Shown here piece after piece: positions 16,240 to 23,318 of a stretch of DNA of 64,000 nt. The position numbers and the translations under genes are program-made. This DNA is from Cobetia amphilecti. GTDB lineage: Bacteria; Pseudomonadota; Gammaproteobacteria; Pseudomonadales; Halomonadaceae. Each line of letters starts with the position of its first letter. The first letter of the stretch is position 1. The notes under the pieces were generated by a model, which saw only the letters and a program-made list of their open reading frames with translations, did not search any database and was not told where the DNA came from. The stretch lies in assembly GCF_030010415.1 (NCBI RefSeq), contig NZ_JASCSA010000004.1. One strand, given 5' to 3'.

Positions 16240-17002
16240 ACATGTAACCTCCAAAAATTTCATTAAATTCATTCTCAGCATCAGTAATAAATTCAAGCAA
16301 CTTCGCGTGCAAGTCGCGAAAGTTACTGCAATTGATATCCACATAGGGTGAAACAATTAAGTTCATCTTTTCTTTTTGTTCCGATAATGACTTAGGCACT
16401 TCCAAAAAACTTGGATAATCATTAGTAAAAAAATCTCTTTTCATCGAAAACACCATAAGAAAACTTATTATCGCTGAATATTTTCCTCGCAGTTTTTGAA
16501 ATTTAATTTTCTCCTCTAATGATAAGATTTCATACGCATGCCAGCATCTAGTATTTTGTGGCTCAGTATACAAGTGAACTCGATATGCAGCATCACCAAC
16601 CGTAGGACAAAAATATCTATCCCACCAAGCAGAAAAATACTTTTTCTGAAATTCCTCATACGTCAAACCATGTATATTCGTATTTTTGATATAGCTCTCA
16701 GCCCCAGACTGCAGGCCTCTCTTAGTAATCAAGCACCCTATATTAGCTCCTGTTTCGTGCATAACAGTAGTAAAAGCATGCACAATAGCTTGAGGTATTT
16801 TGGTGTTCCAATTTTTACATTCGACCACATAGCTAATATTATCAAGACTATCCATATCTATAGCATAAACATCGACCTCAACGGAGCCTCTCGGTGTTCC
16901 AATGTTAACCTCAGTGTTAGCTATAAGTCCGACGTCTTGTAATAGCCTACAAACAGAATTTTGTAAATCATGCCAATCAGTAAATTCTTCTCTATCGATC
17001 AT
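16232..17002 (-). CDS. Mrr-like restriction endonuclease-fold protein
   Basis: A 256-residue protein. Residues about 10-110 match the Mrr_cat nuclease fold: Asp44 in Val-Glu-Val-Asp-Val, then Glu61-Cys-Lys63 (D-x16-ExK), then Ile-Gly-Cys-Leu-Ile-Thr-Lys-Arg-Gly-Leu-Gln-Ser-Gly-Ala, the typical later strand and helix. The catalytic triad looks intact. Residues 120-256 have no recognised fold and may be a sensor or partner-binding part. AAGG precedes the ATG by about seven bases. It lies 44 bp downstream of a membrane-protein gene in the same direction. Codon use is AT-rich, unlike all neighbours. Probable role: DNA cleavage in defence; the target is unknown. Confidence 0.8.
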   Translation of the reverse strand: MIDREEFTDWHDLQNSVCRLLQDVGLIANTEVNIGTPRGSVEVDVYAIDMDSLDNISYVVECKNWNTKIPQAIVHAFTTVMHETGANIGCLITKRGLQSGAESYIKNTNIHGLTYEEFQKKYFSAWWDRYFCPTVGDAAYRVHLYTEPQNTRCWHAYEILSLEEKIKFQKLRGKYSAIISFLMVFSMKRDFFTNDYPSFLEVPKSLSEQKEKMNLIVSPYVDINCSNFRDLHAKLLEFITDAENEFNEIFGGYMCD

Positions 17003-17046
17003 ACCAATACCTTTTTAGCTTCTATTATAATATAAAATATTGTGTT

Positions 17047-17865
17047 TCATGTATTTTTCATCACGTAGGTCCTTGCTTCTTTCACCTTGATCAACCTAAA
17101 AAGCTTATTGATAAAGCCCAAAAAAAGCACAGACGATATCATTGATAAAAATATAAATTTACTTTGATCATCTTTAATTGAATTTATCCTTTTTATTTCA
17201 GCGCCATTAGTAAAAGAACCACATACAAAATCAACTTCATATCTATTTAGTTTAGAGTTTATTACCTGTTGCGAGTGCATATAATCATCAAGCTTACAAA
17301 CTTTCTCACTTATTACCCATTCAGAAGCATTGAAAGAAAATGGGTTAACTCTTATACTCTTTGCTTCATTTTTATTTAACCCGAACCATTTTTGATCATC
17401 TGTAAACCTAACTATTGCATAATCTGTAACACCAATGCCAAAAGACAAACAAGAGAAAGCAAGAAAAAACAAAACAGCACTAAAACTCAATATCAATTTA
17501 GTAGGCTTCACCTTTCTTATTCTCATATTTTGGAAATCAAAATATCCACTTGTACTACTAACTCTATTTATTTCTAAATTATGCGTTTCAATCCAAGCTT
17601 TAAACTTTTTAGCATCATCAATAGATTTTGCACCAATATTAAACAAAGCATTAAATCTTTCGACATCCTGCCTAGTTTTCCAAAAGTTTTGTAGAGAGGT
17701 GTCATAAAAGTCATTTCCTCCTGTAATCAATGTATAAAAACGACTTAACAGTCCATAAGACGACCCAGACCTCGTATGAAAATATACGACTGAACAGATC
17801 ATTAAAAACAATAATGCAGCACTAAAACTGGGCAGCTCCCATAAATTAGAGTAAATCGTTTCCAC
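17047..17865 (-). CDS. Three-pass membrane protein of unknown function, in an operon with the Mrr-like gene
   Basis: I do not recognise this 272-residue protein. Hydrophobic segments lie at about residues 14-31, 123-147 and 233-254. Positive charges cluster before segment 2 (Arg-Ile-Arg-Lys-Val-Lys) and after segment 3 (Lys-Leu-Phe-Arg-Leu-Ile-Lys-Val-Lys). This suggests residues 32-122 and the C-terminus are cytoplasmic and residues 148-232, with two cysteines, are periplasmic. It starts at a GTG with a strong GGGGAGG site. Very AT-rich. It is the first gene of a two-gene unit with the nuclease, so it may be the sensor, anchor or effector of that system. Confidence 0.75.
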   Translation of the reverse strand: METIYSNLWELPSFSAALLFLMICSVVYFHTRSGSSYGLLSRFYTLITGGNDFYDTSLQNFWKTRQDVERFNALFNIGAKSIDDAKKFKAWIETHNLEINRVSSTSGYFDFQNMRIRKVKPTKLILSFSAVLFFLAFSCLSFGIGVTDYAIVRFTDDQKWFGLNKNEAKSIRVNPFSFNASEWVISEKVCKLDDYMHSQQVINSKLNRYEVDFVCGSFTNGAEIKRINSIKDDQSKFIFLSMISSVLFLGFINKLFRLIKVKEARTYVMKNT

Positions 17866-17913
17866 CTTAACCTCCCCTCACCAGAAATATTAGAAAAACT
17901 ATAAACATGAATC

Positions 17914-17923
17914 ATTCTAGAAT
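17914..17923 (-). promoter_or_regulatory. Short palindrome upstream of the cassette
   Basis: ATTCTAGAAT is a perfect 10-bp palindrome about 50 bases before the membrane-protein start, in AT-rich DNA that must hold the cassette promoter. A nearby CAGTA-A5-TACTG inverted repeat lies at 17948-17962. Either could bind a regulator; no proof from sequence alone. Confidence 0.3.
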
Positions 17924-17986
17924 AAAATCAAAAAAAGGGGAATGTGACAGTAAAAAATACTGAAAACAGTATCATACAAAATAGAA

Positions 17987-18007
17987 CGGGTAGAATTCGG
18001 CTACCCG
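17987..18007 (-). terminator. Hairpin downstream of pta
   Basis: CGGGTAG / CTACCCG stem of 7 bp with a 7-base loop, about 50 bases after the pta stop. Read on the minus strand it is followed by TTCTATTTT, a passable T-rich tail. Confidence 0.55.
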
Positions 18008-18058
18008 ACCTATTAATTGCTGATTTGAATTTAGAAAATAAGCTAGGGATCAAACTTA

Positions 18059-19069
18059 CTAGGTACGCTGCTGTGCCTGGACGACAGTGACCGCAATGAC
18101 ATTGAGGATGTCGGCGGTGGAGCAGCCGCGCGAGAGGTCGTTGGCGGGTTTGGCGAGGCCCTGGAGCAGCGGGCCGATGGCTTCAGCACCGCCGATGCGT
18201 TCGGCGAGCTTGTAGCCGATATTGCCGGCTTCCAGATTGGGGAACACCAGCACGTTGGAGGTGCCTTTGACACGGGAGGTGGGCAGCTTGCGCTCGGCGA
18301 TTTCCGCTACGATGGCGGCGTCGAGCTGCACGTCTTCATCGATGGCGATATCCGGGCGTTGCTCGCGTACCCGATGCGCGGCCTGCACCACCTTGTCCAC
18401 TGAGGCGTGATGCGCGCTGCCATTGGTGGAGAACGACAGCATCGCCACGCGCGGGTCTTCCCCGAGCAGAGCCTGGGCGCTGTCGGCGGCGGCCAGCGCG
18501 ATCTGCGACAGCTCCTCGGCATCGGGGTCGATCACCAGCCCGCAGTCCGAGAAGATCATCCCGCCCTTCAGGTTGTGGAACGGCTTGCACAGCATCATCA
18601 GAAAGAAGCTGGAGACCAGCTTGCTGCCCGGCGCCAGCCCCAGCAGTTGAATGGCGGTGCGCACCACATCGGCAGTGGTGAGCACGGCACCGGCCACCGA
18701 GCCATCCGCCAGCCCTTCGCGCACCATCATGTTGGCGAACGTCAGCGGATCATGAATCTTCTCGGCGGCCTGCTCCGCCGTCATGCCCTTGGCCGCGCGA
18801 TGCGCGTGCAGCGCCTCGGCAAGCCTGGCGGTATGCTCGGAGGTGACGGGGTCGATCAGCTCGAGCCGTGCCAGCGCCTGATCCTCAAGCCCGGCTTCTC
18901 TGGCGGTGGCGGCGATGACGATGGGGTCGCCGACCACCATCACCTGCGCCAGGCCCTGCTCCGCCGCGCTCACCGCCGCCTGCACCACCCGCATGTCCTG
19001 CCCTTCGCAGAGCACGATGCGACGCGGGTCTGCCTTGGCCCGCGCCAGAATGTTGTTGAGTGCCTTCAT
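18059..19069 (-). CDS. pta: Phosphate acetyltransferase (sulfonate-pathway type)
   Basis: A 336-residue single-domain enzyme that converts acetyl phosphate and CoA to acetyl-CoA. Family features: Ile-Val-Leu-Cys-Glu-Gly near the N-terminus, the Ser-Ser-Phe-Phe-Leu-Met-Met segment, Phe-Ser-Asp-Cys-Gly, and the late Val-Phe-Pro-Asn-Leu-Glu-Ala-Gly-Asn-Ile-Gly-Tyr-Lys motif. It lacks the long N-terminal DRTGG region of E. coli Pta, as expected for the form found next to xsc. ATG at 19069 has AGGAGAC upstream. In this pathway it takes the acetyl phosphate released by Xsc. Its 3' end is the border to the AT-rich cassette. Confidence 0.93.
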   Translation of the reverse strand: MKALNNILARAKADPRRIVLCEGQDMRVVQAAVSAAEQGLAQVMVVGDPIVIAATAREAGLEDQALARLELIDPVTSEHTARLAEALHAHRAAKGMTAEQAAEKIHDPLTFANMMVREGLADGSVAGAVLTTADVVRTAIQLLGLAPGSKLVSSFFLMMLCKPFHNLKGGMIFSDCGLVIDPDAEELSQIALAAADSAQALLGEDPRVAMLSFSTNGSAHHASVDKVVQAAHRVREQRPDIAIDEDVQLDAAIVAEIAERKLPTSRVKGTSNVLVFPNLEAGNIGYKLAERIGGAEAIGPLLQGLAKPANDLSRGCSTADILNVIAVTVVQAQQRT

Positions 19070-19110
19070 GTCTGTCTCCTCGCTGCCCTTGCAGGCAGCC
19101 GACACATCCA

Positions 19111-19140
19111 AAAAGCCCCGGACATCTGAAATGGCCGGGG
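19111..19140 (-). terminator. Rho-independent terminator between xsc and pta
   Basis: On the minus strand, CCCCGGCCATTTCAGATGTC folds with the following CGGGG and ends in GCTTTTT. It sits after the xsc stop and before the pta ribosome site, so pta would be expressed by read-through or from its own promoter. Confidence 0.8.
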
Positions 19141-19233
19141 CAAGGGAGAGTTCCAGTCCTGCTTGCGCGTCGCGCTACACCCGCTTCATCGCGCTGCCAT
19201 CCATGACCTGCACAGCGCGATCAGCGATGGGCG

Positions 19234-21054
19234 TTACACGTAATCCTGATACTTCTCGAGCAGACGCACCGGCTTCTTGAGGGCGTCGCGGCGGAACGGG
19301 TCGCCCAGTTCGCGAGTACACATCACCTCGATGACGCAGGTCTTGCCTTCGTTCATCTGCATGTCGATGGCCTTCTTGAGGGCCGGGCCCACGTCTTCCA
19401 GACGGTCGACGGTGATGCCTTCGGCACCCATGGAGCGCGCGATCTCGGCGAAGCTTTCGTTGTCCAGCTCACCGGCGACGAAGCGACGGTTGTAGAACTC
19501 GACCTGGTTCTTCTTCTCGGCGCCCCACTGACGGTTGTGGAAGACGACGGCGGTGACCGGAATGTCGTGACGCACGGCGGTCATGATTTCCATCAGGCTC
19601 ATGCCCCAGGCGCCGTCACCGGCGTAGGCGATGGCCGGACGTTCCGGCGCGGCAGTCTTGGCACCCATGATGGTCGGCAGCGCATAGCCGCAGTTGCCGA
19701 AGCTCATCGGGGCGAAGAAGCTGCGCGGACGATCGAAGCGCAGATAGCTGTGGGCCACGGAATTGATGTTGCCGATGTCGGTGGACACCATGACATCTTC
19801 CGGCATGGCCTTTTCCAGCTCGCGCAGTACCTGACGCGGGTGCAGGTATTCGCCGCCGGAGAACGGCTTCTCGTCCTTGGCTTCTTCGATGGCGTCGAGG
19901 CTGAAGGCGTCCTTCTCGTGGGTCCAGGCATCCAGCTCGGCTTCCCAGGCGGCCTTCTCTTCACGAATCTGGGTCAGACGCGAATCCTTGGAGGCATCGC
20001 ATTCCAGATTGCGGCCGGACAGGCGCTCGGTCAGGGCGATGGCTGCTTCACGCGCATCGCCGCAGATGCCGACGGAGATCTTCTTCACCAGGCCCAGCAT
20101 CTTGTGGTCGGCGTCGATCTGGATGATCTTCGCGTCCTTCGGCCAGTAGTCCATGCCGTGCTGCGGCAGGGTACCGAACGGCCCGAGGCGTGTGCCCAGC
20201 GCGATGACGACATCGGCCTGGGAGATCAGCTTCATGCCCGCCTTGGAGCCCTGATAACCGAGCGGACCACACCACAGCGGGTGGCTGGCCGGGAAGGAAT
20301 CGTTGTGCTGGTAGCTGTTGACCACCGGCGCGCCGAGACGCTCTGCCAGTGCCTTGCACTCCTCGACGCCATCGGCCATCACCACACCGCCACCGGAAAC
20401 GATGACCGGGAACTTGGCGCTGGCCAGCAGCTCGGCTGCCTCATCCAGGCTCTTGCTGCCACCCGGGCCGCGGTCGACACGTGCCGGCAGCGGAATCTCG
20501 CATTCGATCTCGCCGTAGAAGTAGTCACGCGGAATGTTGAGCTGGGTCGGGCCCATCTCGGACATGGCGCGGTCGAAGCAGCGACCGGTGTATTCCGCCA
20601 TGCGCGACGGGTGCGTCACGTGGCCCTGGTACTTGGTGAATTCCTGGAACATCGGCAGCTGCTTGCATTCCTGGAAGCCGCCCAGGCCGATGCCGGTGGT
20701 GCCGGCTTCCGGCGTGACGATGACCACCGGGCTGTGCGCCCAGTAAGCCGCCGCGATGCCGGTGACGCAGTTGGAGATGCCCGGGCCGTTCTGGCCGATG
20801 ACCATGCCGTGACGGCCGGAGACGCGAGCATAGCCGTCGGCCATGTGGGCAGCGCCCTGCTCGTGCACCACCGGAATGAGGCGAATGCCGGCCGGGGCGA
20901 AGATGTCCATCGCATCCATGAAGGCGGAGCCCATGATGCCGAACATGTCGGTGACGCCATTGGCGACCATGGTTTCCACGAAGGCCTCGGAAGGGGTCAT
21001 CTTCTGCTTGCCCTGCACGACCTTGCGATTGTCTGCGCTGTCTTGAGTGCTCAT
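19234..21054 (-). CDS. xsc: Sulfoacetaldehyde acetyltransferase
   Basis: A 606-residue thiamine-diphosphate enzyme that splits sulfoacetaldehyde with phosphate into acetyl phosphate and sulfite. The acetolactate-synthase-like three-domain layout is clear. The ThDP glutamate lies in Val-His-Glu-Gln-Gly-Ala (about residues 63-68). The ThDP/Mg motif Gly-Asp-Gly-Ala-Trp-Gly runs through to His-Asn-Arg-Gln-Trp-Gly-Ala-Glu. The early Gly-Ile-Met-Gly-Ser-Ala-Phe-Met-Asp motif is distinctive of Xsc. With tauXY and pta it completes taurine carbon use. A terminator separates it from pta. It is divergent from an IclR gene that probably controls it. Confidence 0.96.
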   Translation of the reverse strand: MSTQDSADNRKVVQGKQKMTPSEAFVETMVANGVTDMFGIMGSAFMDAMDIFAPAGIRLIPVVHEQGAAHMADGYARVSGRHGMVIGQNGPGISNCVTGIAAAYWAHSPVVIVTPEAGTTGIGLGGFQECKQLPMFQEFTKYQGHVTHPSRMAEYTGRCFDRAMSEMGPTQLNIPRDYFYGEIECEIPLPARVDRGPGGSKSLDEAAELLASAKFPVIVSGGGVVMADGVEECKALAERLGAPVVNSYQHNDSFPASHPLWCGPLGYQGSKAGMKLISQADVVIALGTRLGPFGTLPQHGMDYWPKDAKIIQIDADHKMLGLVKKISVGICGDAREAAIALTERLSGRNLECDASKDSRLTQIREEKAAWEAELDAWTHEKDAFSLDAIEEAKDEKPFSGGEYLHPRQVLRELEKAMPEDVMVSTDIGNINSVAHSYLRFDRPRSFFAPMSFGNCGYALPTIMGAKTAAPERPAIAYAGDGAWGMSLMEIMTAVRHDIPVTAVVFHNRQWGAEKKNQVEFYNRRFVAGELDNESFAEIARSMGAEGITVDRLEDVGPALKKAIDMQMNEGKTCVIEVMCTRELGDPFRRDALKKPVRLLEKYQDYV

Positions 21055-21307
21055 GGCGTCTCCAACTCTAAATTTTATGTTTATTGATACATTTAGTTCC
21101 GATTACCGAAACATGTGACCAAAATTAGCCCTCGCCGCGCGGTCCGTCAAGCCCGATTTCGGAAAATGATCAAAAACACTCCTTTTTTAGAAACTTCTTT
21201 CGATGAATGGAGTACTGTTAAAGTAGGCACAGCAACGCAAGGCACTGACGGGCCGAGCGTTTCGGCGCCACACTGCCCCGCGCACGGATTGAAGGAGGGA
21301 ATAGCCC
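21055..21307. promoter_or_regulatory. Divergent promoter region of xsc and the IclR gene
   Basis: A 253-bp, locally AT-rich region. An imperfect palindrome ATTTCGGAAAAT (21156-21167) and the stretch GTTCCGATTACCGAAAC near 21094-21110 share a TTCGGAA/CCGAAA flavour and could be IclR operators. The tauX CCAGTTGGC repeat is not seen here. Confidence 0.4.
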
Positions 21308-22159
21308 ATGAACAGTGCCACCCAGCCCCAGGCGAGCCTGCCGCGTGACCGCAAGGACGCAGACAGGGACACCGGAAAGGAAGGCAGCAAGATAGAAGGC
21401 GATACGCCCGCCCAGCGCCTGCTGGCGCTGCTGGAAGTGATCGCCGCCAAGGACCAGTTCTTCACCCTGCAGGGACTGGTGGAAGAGACCGGTCTGCCCA
21501 AGCCGACGCTGCACCGCATGCTGCAGCAGCTGGAAGGCAGCGGCATGCTGCAGCGCGAGGCGGACAACCGCCATTACAGCAAGGGCAGCCGCCTGCGCCG
21601 TCTGGCGGAGAACCTGCTGCTCAACGACACCGTGCAGGGCGCCCGCCACGGCGTGCTCAACCGGCTGATGGAAGAGGTCGGCGAGAGCTGCAACATCACG
21701 GCGCTGTCCGGCAGCGAGGTGCTGTATCTGGACCGCGTCGAGACCCAGGCCCCGCTGCGCTTCTATCTGCACCCCGGTTCCCGGGTGCCGGTGCATTGCT
21801 CCGCCAGCGGCAAGCTGTTTCTGGCCCAGATGCCGCCCGCCCAGCGCCGCCGCCTGCTGACCGGCACGCCGCTGAACGCGATGACGCGCAACACCCTGAC
21901 CGACATCGAGTCCGTCGAGGCCGAGATCGAGCAGGTCCGTCAGCAGGGCTTCGCGCTGGATGACGAGGAATTCCTGCCCGGTCTGGTGTGCATCGCGGTG
22001 CTGGCACCCAATCCCGATGGGCCTTCCAACATCGGCGTGGCGATCCAGGCGCCGGTGATGCGCCAGTCGCGCGAGGACATGCTCAAGCATCTGCCGGCAC
22101 TCGAGCGCGCCGCCCGCGATATCGCCGCCATCCAGCGCGGCGCGATACCCTCCGCCTGA
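21308..22159 (+). CDS. IclR-family transcriptional regulator next to xsc
   Basis: A 283-residue regulator with a 35-residue charged leader, an IclR winged helix (about residues 36-98; Pro-Lys-Pro-Thr-Leu-His-Arg-Met-Leu) and an effector-binding domain (about 115-270; His-Cys-Ser-Ala-Ser-Gly-Lys-Leu). A GGAGGG site precedes the ATG. Divergent from xsc, so it is the likely local regulator of sulfoacetaldehyde metabolism. It is a paralogue of the IclR protein at 2606-3364, which sits beside the first TRAP system; the pair may respond to related ligands. Confidence 0.9.
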   Translation: MNSATQPQASLPRDRKDADRDTGKEGSKIEGDTPAQRLLALLEVIAAKDQFFTLQGLVEETGLPKPTLHRMLQQLEGSGMLQREADNRHYSKGSRLRRLAENLLLNDTVQGARHGVLNRLMEEVGESCNITALSGSEVLYLDRVETQAPLRFYLHPGSRVPVHCSASGKLFLAQMPPAQRRRLLTGTPLNAMTRNTLTDIESVEAEIEQVRQQGFALDDEEFLPGLVCIAVLAPNPDGPSNIGVAIQAPVMRQSREDMLKHLPALERAARDIAAIQRGAIPSA

Positions 22160-22280
22160 GGCCAGCGGGCTAGATCTGGGGCTGGGAAAGAAGAGCGACA
22201 GGTACAAGGTCGTGCTTCCCGTGACGCGCATGAGGGGCTAGCCTAGCGGACTGCCTTTCACACGCCACGTCGAGAACACC

Positions 22281-23165
22281 ATGTCCGCCAGCGATGCCTT
22301 GCGTCTTGTCCTGCTGTCCACCCTGTGGGGCATGTCTTTCATCTTCATGCGCGTGGCCGCGCCGGAATTCGGCCCGACCACGCTGATACTGCTGCGCATG
22401 GGCATCGGTGCGCTGGTACTCGCCCCGCTGCTGCTGGGCGCGGGACGCCTCAGGATGCTGTGGGAGCACAAGGGCCCGCTTGCGGTGCTGGGGCTGACCA
22501 GTCAGGCGCTGCCCTTCTGCCTGCTGGCGCTGGCCACCACCCAGCTGGAGGCCGGTTTCACCTCGCTGATCAATGCCACCACGCCGCTGTTCACCGCGCT
22601 GCTGGGCATGGCGCTGTTCGCCACGCCGATCCAGAAGCAGCAGTATCTCGGCCTGGCCATAGCCTTCAGCGGTGTCTATGTGCTGTCGAGTGATCGCCTC
22701 GACTTCCAGCTCGGCGGCGACGGCTGGTTCATTCTCGCCTCCCTCGGCGCGACCTTCTGCTACGGCTTCGCCTCCAACTTCTCGCGCCAGCGCCTGAATC
22801 ACCTGCCGGCGCCGGTACTGGCCGCGGGCAGCTCGCTGATGTCGTCCCTGCTGTTGCTGATTCCGGGCCTGTGGATGTGGCCGACGACCAGCGTCAGCCT
22901 GGAAGCCTGGGGCAGCGCCATCGCGCTGGCGGCACTCAGCACCAGCCTCGCCTTCCTGATCTTCTTCCGCCTGCTGGCCAGCGCCGGCGCCACCGCGACC
23001 ACCTCGGTGACCTTCCTGGTACCGGTCAGCGCGCTGCTGTGGGGCAACATGCTGCTCGATGAGGTGATCGATGCGCGCATCCTCACCGGCATGGGCATCA
23101 CTCTGCTGGGCACCGCCATCGCCACCCGCCTGATTCGCCTCCCGACACGTCAGAAAGTCGCCTGA
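22281..23165 (+). CDS. EamA/DMT-family transporter
   Basis: A 294-residue inner-membrane protein with ten hydrophobic segments in two EamA halves (about residues 5-135 and 150-285). The first half begins with Leu-Leu-Ser-Thr-Leu-Trp-Gly-Met-Ser-Phe, a common DMT start. These proteins export small metabolites. The substrate is unknown. It follows the IclR gene but with a 120-bp gap, so a role as sulfite or sulfonate exporter is only a guess; it is not of the TauE/SuyZ type. Confidence 0.85.
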   Translation: MSASDALRLVLLSTLWGMSFIFMRVAAPEFGPTTLILLRMGIGALVLAPLLLGAGRLRMLWEHKGPLAVLGLTSQALPFCLLALATTQLEAGFTSLINATTPLFTALLGMALFATPIQKQQYLGLAIAFSGVYVLSSDRLDFQLGGDGWFILASLGATFCYGFASNFSRQRLNHLPAPVLAAGSSLMSSLLLLIPGLWMWPTTSVSLEAWGSAIALAALSTSLAFLIFFRLLASAGATATTSVTFLVPVSALLWGNMLLDEVIDARILTGMGITLLGTAIATRLIRLPTRQKVA

Positions 23166-23184
23166 CCACTTGCCGCATGATGCA

Positions 23185-23228
23185 AAAAGGCCCGCCCCTG
23201 AACACGAGGTTCATGGGGCGGGCCTTTT
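23185..23228. terminator. Bidirectional terminator between the EamA and DhaK genes
   Basis: Stem AAAAGGCCCGCCCC / GGGGCGGGCCTTTT (23185-23198, 23215-23228) with an inner TGAAC/GTTCA pairing. Serves both convergent genes. Confidence 0.9.
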
Positions 23229-23318
23229 GCTTTATGGGGCTTTGGTTTTAGAGCTTTTTGGGGCTGGAGAGCTCAGACATCAGTCATTCGGGTCAACCAG
23301 CTCAGCCGGTCAATCACA

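Noticed and set aside
19537..21087. A 516-residue plus-strand frame over xsc
   Set aside because: Antisense shadow of a strongly conserved gene.
22281..23165. EamA protein as the sulfite exporter of the taurine pathway
   Set aside because: Known exporters of this route are of other families and the gene is not tightly linked to xsc; only a guess remains.
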